Positions 7,865-15,758 of a stretch of 23,058 nt of DNA are shown piece by piece; the first letter of the stretch is position 1, and every line of letters starts with the position of its first letter. A model generated the notes under the pieces. That model had not been told where the DNA came from. It was given only the letters and a program-made list of their open reading frames with translations, and ran no database searches. Source of the DNA: Candidatus Moraniibacteriota bacterium (GTDB taxonomy: Bacteria; Patescibacteriota; Minisyncoccia; Moranbacterales; UBA2206); assembly GCA_003482885.1 (NCBI GenBank), contig DMXN01000002.1, positions 476 to 23,533 of the forward strand. Direction: 5' to 3'. The position numbers and the translations under genes were made by a program.

Positions 7865-9337
7865 TTATTTTTTCCTAAAATACACAACTAATCCCATAAG
7901 TATAACATACCACGCAACTACGCCTATCCACGACAAACTGATTTCCAAAAAAGAATACTTTAAATTTGCCAAATAATTTATCGTTAAAATTTCATATCGC
8001 AACGGAATATACGCCAGCCACGAAAAAAATATTGCCAGCGGATGAAAAATAAAGCTCGCCGCGACTGTTAAAAAACCCAAAAGCATCGTAATTGGCAAGA
8101 TTGGCAAGATTAAAATATTTGCCAGCGGCGAAATTACAGAAAGTTTTTGAAAATTGAAAAGAATAATCGGCAAAACAAAAATTTGCGCGGAAAGCGAGAG
8201 AAATAAAATCTCCGCCAAAAAAGAAACGGTCTCGGGAAATTTTTGCAATCTTTCTCTTGTATAATTCTCTATCAGCGGATAGCTATAAACAATTCCGATT
8301 GTTGCCAAGAAAGATAATTGAAAACCGACATCGTAGCGCAAAAGCAAGGGATTCCAAATAAGCATCACGACCGCTGAACATAAAATCGCGTTTTGCGCGT
8401 TCGCCAGCCGCCCGTTTTTCATCGCCCAAAGAAGCAATGTTCCCATCGCGCCGGCGCGAATCGCCGAAGAGGGAAAACCGGTCATTAAAATAAAAATCCA
8501 GATTCCCAAAACGGCAAACCAAAACGCTTGTCGTCGCCACAATCCCAAAAAAATTCCCAACAGCATTAAATATTGCGCGACAATTGTAATATTATAACCG
8601 GACACCGCCACGATATGCGTCATACCGGCGCGGGAAAAATTATCCTGAACTTCTTTCGATAATTTATCATTTCCGCCGATAATCAAACCCTCCAGTAATC
8701 CGGATTCGGGCGAAGAAATCAGCGCGAAAATATTGGCGCTGAATTTATTTTTAATTTTAACTATGGTGCTGTAAAATTTATTGCCGGAATTTTTTCTTCC
8801 GCTGGCTGATGGATCTTCGATTTGCGGTTTTTTACAGAGATAAAAGATATCATCTTTCGCCAAATAACTTTGATAATCAAAGTCGCTATCTTCTTTGTTT
8901 TTCGGAATTTCTAATTGGCAAGCCAATCGCAGCTCATCGCCGTAAAAATATTCTTGATACTTGCTTTCTTGAATCAATATACTGAAATTATTATTATCGG
9001 GCTTAAAAATTATTTCTTGATATTTATCTTTTATTTTTGGCTCCGCCACGATTATTCCGCTTCCGGAAAAATCAATTTGCGGCGCGGAGTTTTTGAAAAA
9101 AAATATTTTGTCGATTTTTCGCTCCGTCAACCAAAAACCGAAAGCGCAAATAACAAAACAAAAACAAATTACTGCAACAATTTTATTTTTATAAAAAACA
9201 AAGAAAAGTATTATCGCCAAGATTAAAATAAACCGCGACAAGGACACGCTAAAAATATCTGGATAAAAAAACGAAGCGCTAAAAACGCCGAAAATAAAAC
9301 TCAAAGAAGATAATAAAAATATTTCCGCTTTATACAC
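7865..9337 (-). CDS. comEC: ComEC/Rec2 competence membrane channel protein
   Basis: The 490-residue protein has an N-terminal pair of membrane segments and a soluble OB-like region (DUF4131, about residues 60-180). A polytopic Competence domain follows, marked by AGMTHIVAVSGYNITIV, FPSSAIRAGAMG and LRYDVGFQLSFLATIGI. These are the signatures of the inner-membrane channel that passes single-stranded DNA during natural transformation. The hydrolase domain that usually completes ComEC is absent and is encoded by the next gene. The start is GTG at 9337, 18 bp after the DUF167 gene. No ComEA or pilus genes are in the window, so competence as a whole cannot be judged. Confidence 0.92.
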   Translation of the reverse strand: MYKAEIFLLSSLSFIFGVFSASFFYPDIFSVSLSRFILILAIILFFVFYKNKIVAVICFCFVICAFGFWLTERKIDKIFFFKNSAPQIDFSGSGIIVAEPKIKDKYQEIIFKPDNNNFSILIQESKYQEYFYGDELRLACQLEIPKNKEDSDFDYQSYLAKDDIFYLCKKPQIEDPSASGRKNSGNKFYSTIVKIKNKFSANIFALISSPESGLLEGLIIGGNDKLSKEVQDNFSRAGMTHIVAVSGYNITIVAQYLMLLGIFLGLWRRQAFWFAVLGIWIFILMTGFPSSAIRAGAMGTLLLWAMKNGRLANAQNAILCSAVVMLIWNPLLLRYDVGFQLSFLATIGIVYSYPLIENYTRERLQKFPETVSFLAEILFLSLSAQIFVLPIILFNFQKLSVISPLANILILPILPITMLLGFLTVAASFIFHPLAIFFSWLAYIPLRYEILTINYLANLKYSFLEISLSWIGVVAWYVILMGLVVYFRKK

Positions 9338-9355
9338 GGCCGTAAAATTAGGCTT

Positions 9356-9577
9356 TTATAAATTCACATCCACTATTTTTATTCGCGCGCTTTTTCCGCC
9401 AATAATATTAACAAGACTTTTAGAAACGCCAAAATACTCGCTTAAAATTTCAATAAGAGCTTGATTCGCCTGCCCGTTCACTGGCGGAGCGGTCAATTTT
9501 ACGCGATATTCTCCTTCGCTGATTTTCGTCACTTCATTTTTTGATGAACGAGGCGAAACCTTAACATAAATACACAT
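9356..9577 (-). CDS. DUF167 (YggU-like) small protein
   Basis: The 73-residue protein matches the DUF167 family along its whole length: KVSPRSSKNEV near the start, the strong family signature TAPPVNGQANQALIEILSEYF, and a C-terminal VNIIGGKSARIKIV. Family function is not established, although members often sit beside cell-division or rRNA-related genes. An AGGA lies 5 nt before the ATG, one of the clearer Shine-Dalgarno sites here and consistent with an operon-internal position. It lies 19 bp after the radical SAM gene and 18 bp before comEC. Confidence 0.93.
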   Translation of the reverse strand: MCIYVKVSPRSSKNEVTKISEGEYRVKLTAPPVNGQANQALIEILSEYFGVSKSLVNIIGGKSARIKIVDVNL

Positions 9578-9596
9578 AATTCCTATAAATATAAAT

Positions 9597-10289
9597 TTAA
9601 CTTCTTACCCCCACTTTCCCAAAATTCTTCTCAATCATTTTTTTAATTTTTTCCAAATCTATTTTTTTATTTTTTGTTTTTTGTTTTAATTTTTTATCTA
9701 AAATTGTTTGTTCGCGGTATTCTTGCAGATAATAATTTTGCGCGCCGCCGATCCACTTGGCGATTTCCAAAAAATCTTTTTCATTATGCAGTCCCGGCAC
9801 AACAGTCGTGCGAAATTCGTACGGAATTTTACCGCGCGTAATCAATTCAACGCTTAATTTAATTCTCGCTATATCGCCTTTCACTCCCGTAGTCGCGTCA
9901 TATTTTTTCGGCTGATTTTTAATATCCATCGCGATATAATCAACCAGCTTTTGTTCGATTATTTTTTTCAAAACATCCGGCCGCGCGCCGTTGGTGTCCA
10001 ATTTTACCAAAAAACCCAAAGTTTTGATTTTTTTTATAAACTCCATTAAGTCCGGTTGCAATGTCGGTTCGCCTCCCGTAATACACACTCCTTCAATTTT
10101 ATCTTTGCGTTTTTTTAAAAATTCAAAAAAATCTTTTTCCAGCCCGTTCGCTATTTGCTTGATATTCGATACCAATTCCGGATTATGGCAAAATGGGCAG
10201 CGAAAATTGCAGCCAACCGTAAAGACCGTCGCCGCCAACCGACCGGGAAAATCAATCAGAGTTAATTTTTGATAACCGCCTATGAACAT
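9597..10289 (-). CDS. nrdG: anaerobic ribonucleotide-reductase activating protein-like radical SAM enzyme (NrdG2 type)
   Basis: The 230-residue protein starts with the typical GGYQKLTLIDFPG segment and has the CX3CX2C cluster motif (C27, C31, C34) for the [4Fe-4S] centre and S-adenosylmethionine. GVCITGGEPTLQPDL provides the GGEP motif. This is the pattern of NrdG2-type activases, which install the glycyl radical on class III ribonucleotide reductase. No nrdD is in the window, so the partner is elsewhere or the enzyme activates another glycyl-radical protein. It follows rodA with a 4-bp gap, indicating one transcript. The C-terminus is Lys-rich. Confidence 0.88.
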   Translation of the reverse strand: MFIGGYQKLTLIDFPGRLAATVFTVGCNFRCPFCHNPELVSNIKQIANGLEKDFFEFLKKRKDKIEGVCITGGEPTLQPDLMEFIKKIKTLGFLVKLDTNGARPDVLKKIIEQKLVDYIAMDIKNQPKKYDATTGVKGDIARIKLSVELITRGKIPYEFRTTVVPGLHNEKDFLEIAKWIGGAQNYYLQEYREQTILDKKLKQKTKNKKIDLEKIKKMIEKNFGKVGVRS

Positions 10290-10293
10290 AATT

Positions 10294-11382
10294 TTATAAA
10301 GCCTTCACTCTATGAATGTAAATGCTTTGCGTCATGCCGATGGAAATCAGCATCGCTACCAAGGAGCTTCCGCCATAACTCAAAAACGGCAAAGGCACTC
10401 CCGCCACCGGCATCGCCCCGATATTCATTCCAATATTTATGAAAGCTTGCGAGAATATCATCACTAAAATTCCTACCGCCAAAAGATAACCAAAATTATC
10501 GCTGGACAAACGGGCAATTTCTTTAAGACGATAAAATAAAAAGACCAAAAGCGTCAATACCACGGCCGCGCCAAAAAACCCCAGCTCCTCGGCGATTACG
10601 GCAAAAATAAAGTCGGTATGTTTTTCCGGCAAAAAATTAAGTTGCGATTGCGATCCATGCCCCAATCCTTTGCCCATCAATCCTCCCGAACCAACAGCTA
10701 CCATTGATTGAATAACATTATATCCGCTACCGCGCGGATCATTATGCGGATTCACGAAATTGACCAATCTTTCTTTTTGATAATCTTTTAATATAAACCA
10801 ACTGGAACAGGACGCCAAAATTCCGATTAAAAACAAAATAAATAAATTTTTTTTATTGATGCCGGAAATGGAAAGCATCACAGCCCAAGACGCGATAATA
10901 ATCATCGATGATCCGAAATCCGGCTGTTTGATAATTAAAAAAATCGGAAAAAAAATCAAAATAACGGAAACAATAATTCTCACCGCCAAACTCAATTGGC
11001 TTTTTTTACGGCTGAAAAAACTGGCCAAAAAAATCACCATCGCCAATTTTGCCATCTCTACCGGCTGAATATGAAAAAATCCAACACCAATCCAGCCAGT
11101 CGTTCCCCTAATTTTCGTTCCCCAAAAAAGTACTATGCCCAGCGCAAAAACCGTGGCAAAATATAATTTTGTGCTAAAAAAACTTAACGAACGATAATCA
11201 AAAAAAGCGACAAAAAACATCAGCACAATACCGATTGACGCTGAAATTAATTGCTTTTTAAAATTTCCCAAATCTGTTCCGGTATCCGCCAGCGAAACGC
11301 CATAAAGAGCCAAAAGTCCGATTAGTAAAAGCAAAAAAACGACTGTGAGTATTACCCAATCCAATTTGAAAATTTTTTGCAT
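10294..11382 (-). CDS. rodA: rod-shape/peptidoglycan glycosyltransferase RodA (SEDS family)
   Basis: The 362-residue protein has ten or so membrane segments and the SEDS signatures. These include GSGGLMGKGLGHGSQSQLNFL, PEKHTDFIFAVIAEELGF with the conserved Glu-Glu, and PVAGVPLPFLSYGGSS near the end. SEDS proteins polymerise glycan strands from lipid II together with a class B penicillin-binding protein. IRGTTGWIGVGFFHIQP and the length favour RodA over FtsW, though no PBP2 gene lies beside it here to confirm that. It starts an operon running through the radical SAM, DUF167 and comEC genes. No clear Shine-Dalgarno site precedes its ATG. Confidence 0.92.
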   Translation of the reverse strand: MQKIFKLDWVILTVVFLLLLIGLLALYGVSLADTGTDLGNFKKQLISASIGIVLMFFVAFFDYRSLSFFSTKLYFATVFALGIVLFWGTKIRGTTGWIGVGFFHIQPVEMAKLAMVIFLASFFSRKKSQLSLAVRIIVSVILIFFPIFLIIKQPDFGSSMIIIASWAVMLSISGINKKNLFILFLIGILASCSSWFILKDYQKERLVNFVNPHNDPRGSGYNVIQSMVAVGSGGLMGKGLGHGSQSQLNFLPEKHTDFIFAVIAEELGFFGAAVVLTLLVFLFYRLKEIARLSSDNFGYLLAVGILVMIFSQAFINIGMNIGAMPVAGVPLPFLSYGGSSLVAMLISIGMTQSIYIHRVKAL

Positions 11383-11393
11383 ACTTTTTAGGT

Positions 11394-11415
11394 TGTCATC
11401 CTAAGCAAAATGACA
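11394..11415. repeat. short inverted repeat upstream of rodA
   Basis: TGTCAT (11394-11399) and ATGACA (11410-11415) form a 6-bp stem in the 53-bp gap before rodA. The edge TGTCAT is like that of dispersed intergenic repeats in many bacterial genomes, so this may be a decayed copy. There is no T-run, so it is not a clear terminator. Confidence 0.35.
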
Positions 11416-11435
11416 AATTGCATACAAGCCTCTCC

Positions 11436-12260
11436 TTAATACTCCTGAAATTTTTCCTGATTAAAATATTTTCTTGCGAAAGAGTCGGAATCAAAAACAT
11501 TGACCTCGACTTGAGTTTCCATATTGGCGACTTCTCCGGAAAAACGACCCGGCCAAAAAACTCGAAAATCCCTGTTTTCTCCGGAATTGACCGTTCGCAT
11601 ATCTGTGCCATTTAACGCTATAATCTTGCCTGCCGCGTCTTTTAAGATTATTTTTATTTTAATCAGCGCGAAATCAAAAGGACTTTCATTTTTCAATAGA
11701 CCACTAGCTTCGAAAAATCCTACGCCGGAACTTATTTCATTGTAAGCCCGGTTTACTATTTTCAAATCAGGCTTTTTATATAAATCAGCAGCCTCCATCC
11801 AGCGCGAATCAGCAATATTAAATTCGATTTTCGCCGGCAATTTGTTTATTTTAACACTATTTTCCACTATGTATTTTTTATCTCCCGGCAAAATAAAACT
11901 ACTGCCTTGTCTTTCTCCAAGTATCGCTTCGTTTTCATCTTTAAATTTAATTTGATAGGCAAAATATTCGCTACCATAATTATTATTCGGATTAATGACA
12001 ACTCCAAAAAAATCATATTCTCCGGCTACTGAGCTTTCCACCGCTCCGGTTTCGCCGATTGTCAAACTAAGCGCTTCATTTTTTTCGCATTGTTTGGTGC
12101 AAATTCCCCCGCAATCAACATCCTCTTCGTTTTGATTTTTTATTCCGTCAAGACAAGTTTCTTTTATTTTAAAAATCGAATAAAAAAACCAGACAATCAG
12201 CGAAAAGATAATCGCGTAAATTAAAATAATTATCAGTCTTTTGAAAATATTTTTTTCCAT
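11436..12260 (-). CDS. membrane-anchored protein with four-cysteine signature and FxLYD-like C-terminus
   Basis: The 274-residue protein has one N-terminal membrane anchor (about residues 8-30) and is otherwise extracytoplasmic. Right after the anchor comes a small Cys cluster (C36, C50, C54, C58) in the pattern C-DGIKNQNEEDVDCGG-C-C, which I know from many surface proteins of Patescibacteria. The rest is beta-rich. The region about 190-260 (SGLLKNESPFDF, ILKDAAGKII, NSGENRDFRVFW) resembles FxLYD-type extracellular beta domains. No enzymatic motif is visible. The gene has its own promoter, with the -10 TAGAAT ending 6 nt before the ATG. Function is unknown; a cell-surface adhesin or structural role is a guess. 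Confidence 0.8.
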   Translation of the reverse strand: MEKNIFKRLIIILIYAIIFSLIVWFFYSIFKIKETCLDGIKNQNEEDVDCGGICTKQCEKNEALSLTIGETGAVESSVAGEYDFFGVVINPNNNYGSEYFAYQIKFKDENEAILGERQGSSFILPGDKKYIVENSVKINKLPAKIEFNIADSRWMEAADLYKKPDLKIVNRAYNEISSGVGFFEASGLLKNESPFDFALIKIKIILKDAAGKIIALNGTDMRTVNSGENRDFRVFWPGRFSGEVANMETQVEVNVFDSDSFARKYFNQEKFQEY

Positions 12261-12266
12261 ACTATC

Positions 12267-12295
12267 ATTCTACGCCAAAGCTGATTATTTGGCAA
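12267..12295 (-). promoter_or_regulatory. promoter of the cysteine-signature protein gene (leaderless type)
   Basis: TTGCCA (12290-12295) and TAGAAT (12267-12272) are 17 nt apart on the minus strand. The -10 ends 6 nt before the ATG at 12260. Confidence 0.6.
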
Positions 12296-12361
12296 AAACG
12301 ATCAACTCTGTTTATCTATTGGCCACATCTTGTTAAAATGAAACAACAATTTTATTTATTT

Positions 12362-14248
12362 TCAAATCCCTCGGCTATAAACGCATTGCTTATTGTTTTC
12401 CGGCTCGTATTTGAAAATTTTAACATAATTTTTCGTTTTTCCGTTTATCGTCAACTCCCATACGGTATTTTCCTTTTCGCATAAATATTCAGAGTTGATA
12501 GTATCCCACATCCCTCTGTATAAAATCGTTCCGCGGCGAGTTTTTATAAAATAATCAGGAACCGCATCGCCATTTTTTAATTTAAATTTTCCATTGTTTT
12601 TGCCCATAACGCACCTTCCTTTTAAAAAAGGGCAGTAGCCGTTATAATCCGTCCAAATAAGCAAACTCTCGGCATCGGGAAGTTGATTTAAAAATTCTGC
12701 CGCTTCATATCCGCCATACCCCCAAGCATCCGTGATAATCCGACTTTTGGATAAAATATCGCTGGTATAATTAAAATAAAAAGGTTTAATCATCCAAAGA
12801 CTTGAAATGCTTACAGCTAAAATTCCAACGGTTATCCAATTTTTATTTATACTCTTCAGCTTTCCCCAAGAAAAAAATTCCCAAAGACCGATACTTGCCA
12901 AAACTAAAACGAGAGGATAAAGAATAATGCTGTAGCGAATGGTAACGAGCAGATTTTGAAACAACACGGCCGAATAAAATGCCGCTAAAAAAAATAATAT
13001 AAAAAAAATTATTTTAGAATAAGCCGTTTTTTTTATAATTGATTTTCCCAAAATAAATAATAAAGCAAAAAGTGTGAGCGGGGTAAGCGAAAAAGCGAGC
13101 GGCATAAACTCCAAAACAATCCTTTCAAGAAATGTTTTTTGGGCAAATGCCGATGATTTTCCTGAATCAAGAGAAACATTCTTTATAATATTCTCCCCAT
13201 ATTTTGCGTCGGATATCCAAGTAAAAATAACAAACGCAAAAAATAAGAAAAAAAGCAAAGAGAGAATTTTTGGAACAAATTTTATCAGAAATTTTAATTT
13301 TTCAATCAGCCAAAAAAATATTTTGCTGCGAAAAATAATAATATCAAAAAATAACAAGAAAAAAACAATCGCGATAGCAGTAAAAATATATTGAGATCCA
13401 TCAAGATCAAAAAATGTTTTTTCGCATATGTTGGCAAAATCAACGAAAACCGCCGGAAGAAAAATGGAAAATACCGCCAGCGCGCCGATAATAATCGTGG
13501 CATAAGCGCCCAACAACGCGCCGATTTCGCGAGAAGTTTTATTTTTATCTTCCGCGCTTTCAAAAAAGACATCCGCGATAATCGCAGCTAGAAAAAAAGG
13601 AATGAGAATAATCGTGCTGTATTTCGTTAAAAGCGAAAATCCTAAAAACAAAGCGGAAAGAAAAATAAACTTTTTTTCTTTTGATTTCAGATAAGCGAAA
13701 AACGAAAAAATCGCTCCGGCCGAAAAAGACCATAACACCGAATCAGGATTGACGATTTGCGAAATACCAAGAAGAATCGGCGAAAGCAAAATAAAAATCG
13801 TTGACCAAAGGGCAATCCAATGATTTTCCGTAAATTTTTTAATCAGCCAAAATAGCAACAAACAAAACAATCCGTTAAAAATCAACAAAGGCAGACGAAA
13901 CAAAAAATGCGTTTTCTCAATTTCCTGCGGATTGTATATCCGTTCATAAGATTTTTCGGAAAACAAATTTTCCGCCGGCTTGTTTTTAAAAAAAAGCGCG
14001 ATTCCTGAAACATACGCCAAAGACACTCCGGGTTTGTCGTTGATGTAAGTATTCTCCCAATTTCCATTGCGAATAGCGTCCCAATAAGCATAAATGCGGC
14101 CATTTTTCGGATCTTCATACATCCAATACCGTTCATCCGCTGTTTGAAACTTGGTCAAATGATATAATCCGAATGAAAGATAAATCACAAAAGCGACTAC
14201 TAAAAATACAGCTACATAAATTTTGTCGGATTTTTTCATTGGATTCAT
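12362..14248 (-). CDS. GT39/ArnT-like polytopic membrane glycosyltransferase
   Basis: The protein (628 residues from the chosen start) has many membrane segments. After the first of these comes a periplasmic-side loop with an acidic motif (TADERYWMYEDP), and the first third has a PxNDKPG-type loop (NDKPGVSLAY). This fits the GT-C fold of protein O-mannosyltransferases and ArnT-like enzymes, which transfer a sugar from a polyprenyl-phosphate donor outside the membrane. The C-terminal 120 residues form a soluble domain. An ATG 36 nt further upstream (14284) keeps the frame open, but I chose 14248 because a TATTAT -10 hexamer ends exactly 6 nt before it. The gene is divergent from the GH28 gene, with 55 bp between the two starts. 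Confidence 0.8.
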   Translation of the reverse strand: MNPMKKSDKIYVAVFLVVAFVIYLSFGLYHLTKFQTADERYWMYEDPKNGRIYAYWDAIRNGNWENTYINDKPGVSLAYVSGIALFFKNKPAENLFSEKSYERIYNPQEIEKTHFLFRLPLLIFNGLFCLLLFWLIKKFTENHWIALWSTIFILLSPILLGISQIVNPDSVLWSFSAGAIFSFFAYLKSKEKKFIFLSALFLGFSLLTKYSTIILIPFFLAAIIADVFFESAEDKNKTSREIGALLGAYATIIIGALAVFSIFLPAVFVDFANICEKTFFDLDGSQYIFTAIAIVFFLLFFDIIIFRSKIFFWLIEKLKFLIKFVPKILSLLFFLFFAFVIFTWISDAKYGENIIKNVSLDSGKSSAFAQKTFLERIVLEFMPLAFSLTPLTLFALLFILGKSIIKKTAYSKIIFFILFFLAAFYSAVLFQNLLVTIRYSIILYPLVLVLASIGLWEFFSWGKLKSINKNWITVGILAVSISSLWMIKPFYFNYTSDILSKSRIITDAWGYGGYEAAEFLNQLPDAESLLIWTDYNGYCPFLKGRCVMGKNNGKFKLKNGDAVPDYFIKTRRGTILYRGMWDTINSEYLCEKENTVWELTINGKTKNYVKIFKYEPENNKQCVYSRGI

Positions 14249-14254
14249 AATGGC

Positions 14255-14260
14255 ATAATA
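14255..14260 (-). promoter_or_regulatory. -10 element deciding the start of the GT39-like gene
   Basis: TATTAT on the minus strand ends 6 nt before the ATG at 14248, the same spacing as at other first-of-unit genes in the window. The -35 region is weak. Confidence 0.45.
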
Positions 14261-14290
14261 CAATAATTTTATCTTTTTCGCCATTTGTTA

Positions 14291-14296
14291 TACACT
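14291..14296 (+). promoter_or_regulatory. -10 element of the GH28 gene
   Basis: TACACT ends 7 nt before the ATG at 14304, and TATACA overlaps it at 14289-14294. No good -35 hexamer is visible. It shares a 55-bp divergent region with the GT39-like promoter. Confidence 0.45.
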
Positions 14297-14303
14297 GAAC
14301 GAT

Positions 14304-15758
14304 ATGCGAAAGAAAAAAATATTCATACTTTCAGCCATAATTATTTTCTTGATTTTTCTAGGACTTTTTTTCAGAAAAAATTCCAACATTGCGCCTTTCC
14401 CTCAAAGTCCGCCTTTCGATATGCCGGATTTTGATGATTTTGAAATTCCGGACAGAATTTGCGATATTAAAGATTTCGGAGCCATAGAAAACGGAGAAGC
14501 GCTCAATACCGCGGCTTTCGAAAACGCGATTTCCGAATGCGCAAACAACGGAGGCGGTCATGTAGTTATTCCCGATGGTACTTGGCTCACGGGAGCGATT
14601 CACCTCCGAAGCAATATAGATCTCCATCTGGAAGAAAATGCCGTGATTCTTTTCAGCGAAAATCCCGAAGATTATTTGCCGGTTGTTTTCAGCCGTTTTG
14701 AAGGAATGGAACTGATGAATTATTCCCCTTTTATTTACGCCAATAATTGTGAAAATATTTCCATCAGCGGAAACGGAACTCTTGACGGCCAAGGAGAAAT
14801 ATGGCTCAAATGGAAAGCTATTCAAAAAGGAGACGCGCAAAGACTTTATGCAATGGCTGATCAAGAAGCGCCAATCGAAGAAAGAGTCTTTGCCAAAAAA
14901 GGCGACGCTCTACGACCGTCACTCGTGGAATTTGTCAATTGCAAAAATATCCGCCTGCTTGATTTTACTTTAAAAAACAGTCCGATGTGGTCAATTCATC
15001 CTCTCTATAGTGAAAATATTTTTATTCGCGGCATTAAAATAAACACGACCGGACACAATACTGACGGCATTGTTATCGATTCTTCAAAATATGTTTTAGT
15101 GGACGATGTTGATTTGGAAACCGGCGACGATTCAATTTCCATAAAATCAGGAGTGGACAAAGACGGCTGGCGGATTAACCGGCCTTCGGAAAATATCGTT
15201 ATTAAAAATTCCCGTATGCGGAAAGGGCATTCTGGCATAACGGTCGGCAGCGAGATGTCAGGCGGAGTTAGAAATATTTATATTCAAAATTGTTTTTTCG
15301 AAGAAGCCGGACAAGGCGTACGCATAAAATCAATGCGCGGTCGTGGCGGATATGTGGAAAATATTTGGGCGAGAAATATTCAAATGGACAATATTGAAAA
15401 TGCCGCTCTGCAATTCGACACGGCTTACGATTCTTCGACTAATGTTCCATCTTCTAATGCTTTACCGGAAATTAAAAATATTAATATAAACAATATTTCC
15501 GTAACAGGAAACCCTCCGAAATATTTGGTAAAAATCGACGGATTTCCGGAACAGCCGATTGAGAATATTATTTTATCCAATATCAAATCTTCGTCGGAAA
15601 AAGGAATAGTGATAAGCGACGCCAAAAAAATTACTTTGGAAAATATTTCCGTGTCAGCCAAAAAGAAACCTTTTTTTCAATTTACCAATGTAGCAGAATT
15701 AAATATATATAATTCCGTTTGCGAACAAAGCGACGCATCTTGCGTAAAAATAAACTAG
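14304..15758 (+). CDS. glycoside hydrolase family 28 (polygalacturonase-like) protein, membrane-anchored or exported
   Basis: The 484-residue protein has an N-terminal hydrophobic segment (about residues 5-23) without a clear cleavage site. A Pro/Asp-rich linker follows, then a right-handed beta-helix. The GH28 active-site set is complete: N252-T253-D254-G255, G274-D275-D276, G308-H309 and R340-I341-K342. The N-terminal DFGA module and the segment GHVVIPDGTW are also typical. GH28 enzymes hydrolyse alpha-1,4-galacturonan and related pectic or rhamnogalacturonan bonds by inversion, through the three Asp residues. The real substrate may be a host or self glycan containing uronic acids. It is divergent from a membrane glycosyltransferase. 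Its stop overlaps that of rseP tail to tail by 4 bp. Confidence 0.9.
   Translation: MRKKKIFILSAIIIFLIFLGLFFRKNSNIAPFPQSPPFDMPDFDDFEIPDRICDIKDFGAIENGEALNTAAFENAISECANNGGGHVVIPDGTWLTGAIHLRSNIDLHLEENAVILFSENPEDYLPVVFSRFEGMELMNYSPFIYANNCENISISGNGTLDGQGEIWLKWKAIQKGDAQRLYAMADQEAPIEERVFAKKGDALRPSLVEFVNCKNIRLLDFTLKNSPMWSIHPLYSENIFIRGIKINTTGHNTDGIVIDSSKYVLVDDVDLETGDDSISIKSGVDKDGWRINRPSENIVIKNSRMRKGHSGITVGSEMSGGVRNIYIQNCFFEEAGQGVRIKSMRGRGGYVENIWARNIQMDNIENAALQFDTAYDSSTNVPSSNALPEIKNININNISVTGNPPKYLVKIDGFPEQPIENIILSNIKSSSEKGIVISDAKKITLENISVSAKKKPFFQFTNVAELNIYNSVCEQSDASCVKIN

Noticed and set aside
14249..14284. Longer start of the GT39-like protein at 14284
   Set aside because: A TATTAT -10 lies between it and the ATG at 14248 at the same 6-nt spacing as other starts here.
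14358..14864. 168-codon open frame on the minus strand inside the GH28 gene
   Set aside because: It is antisense to a well-supported GH28 coding region, has no family motif and no promoter or ribosome site.
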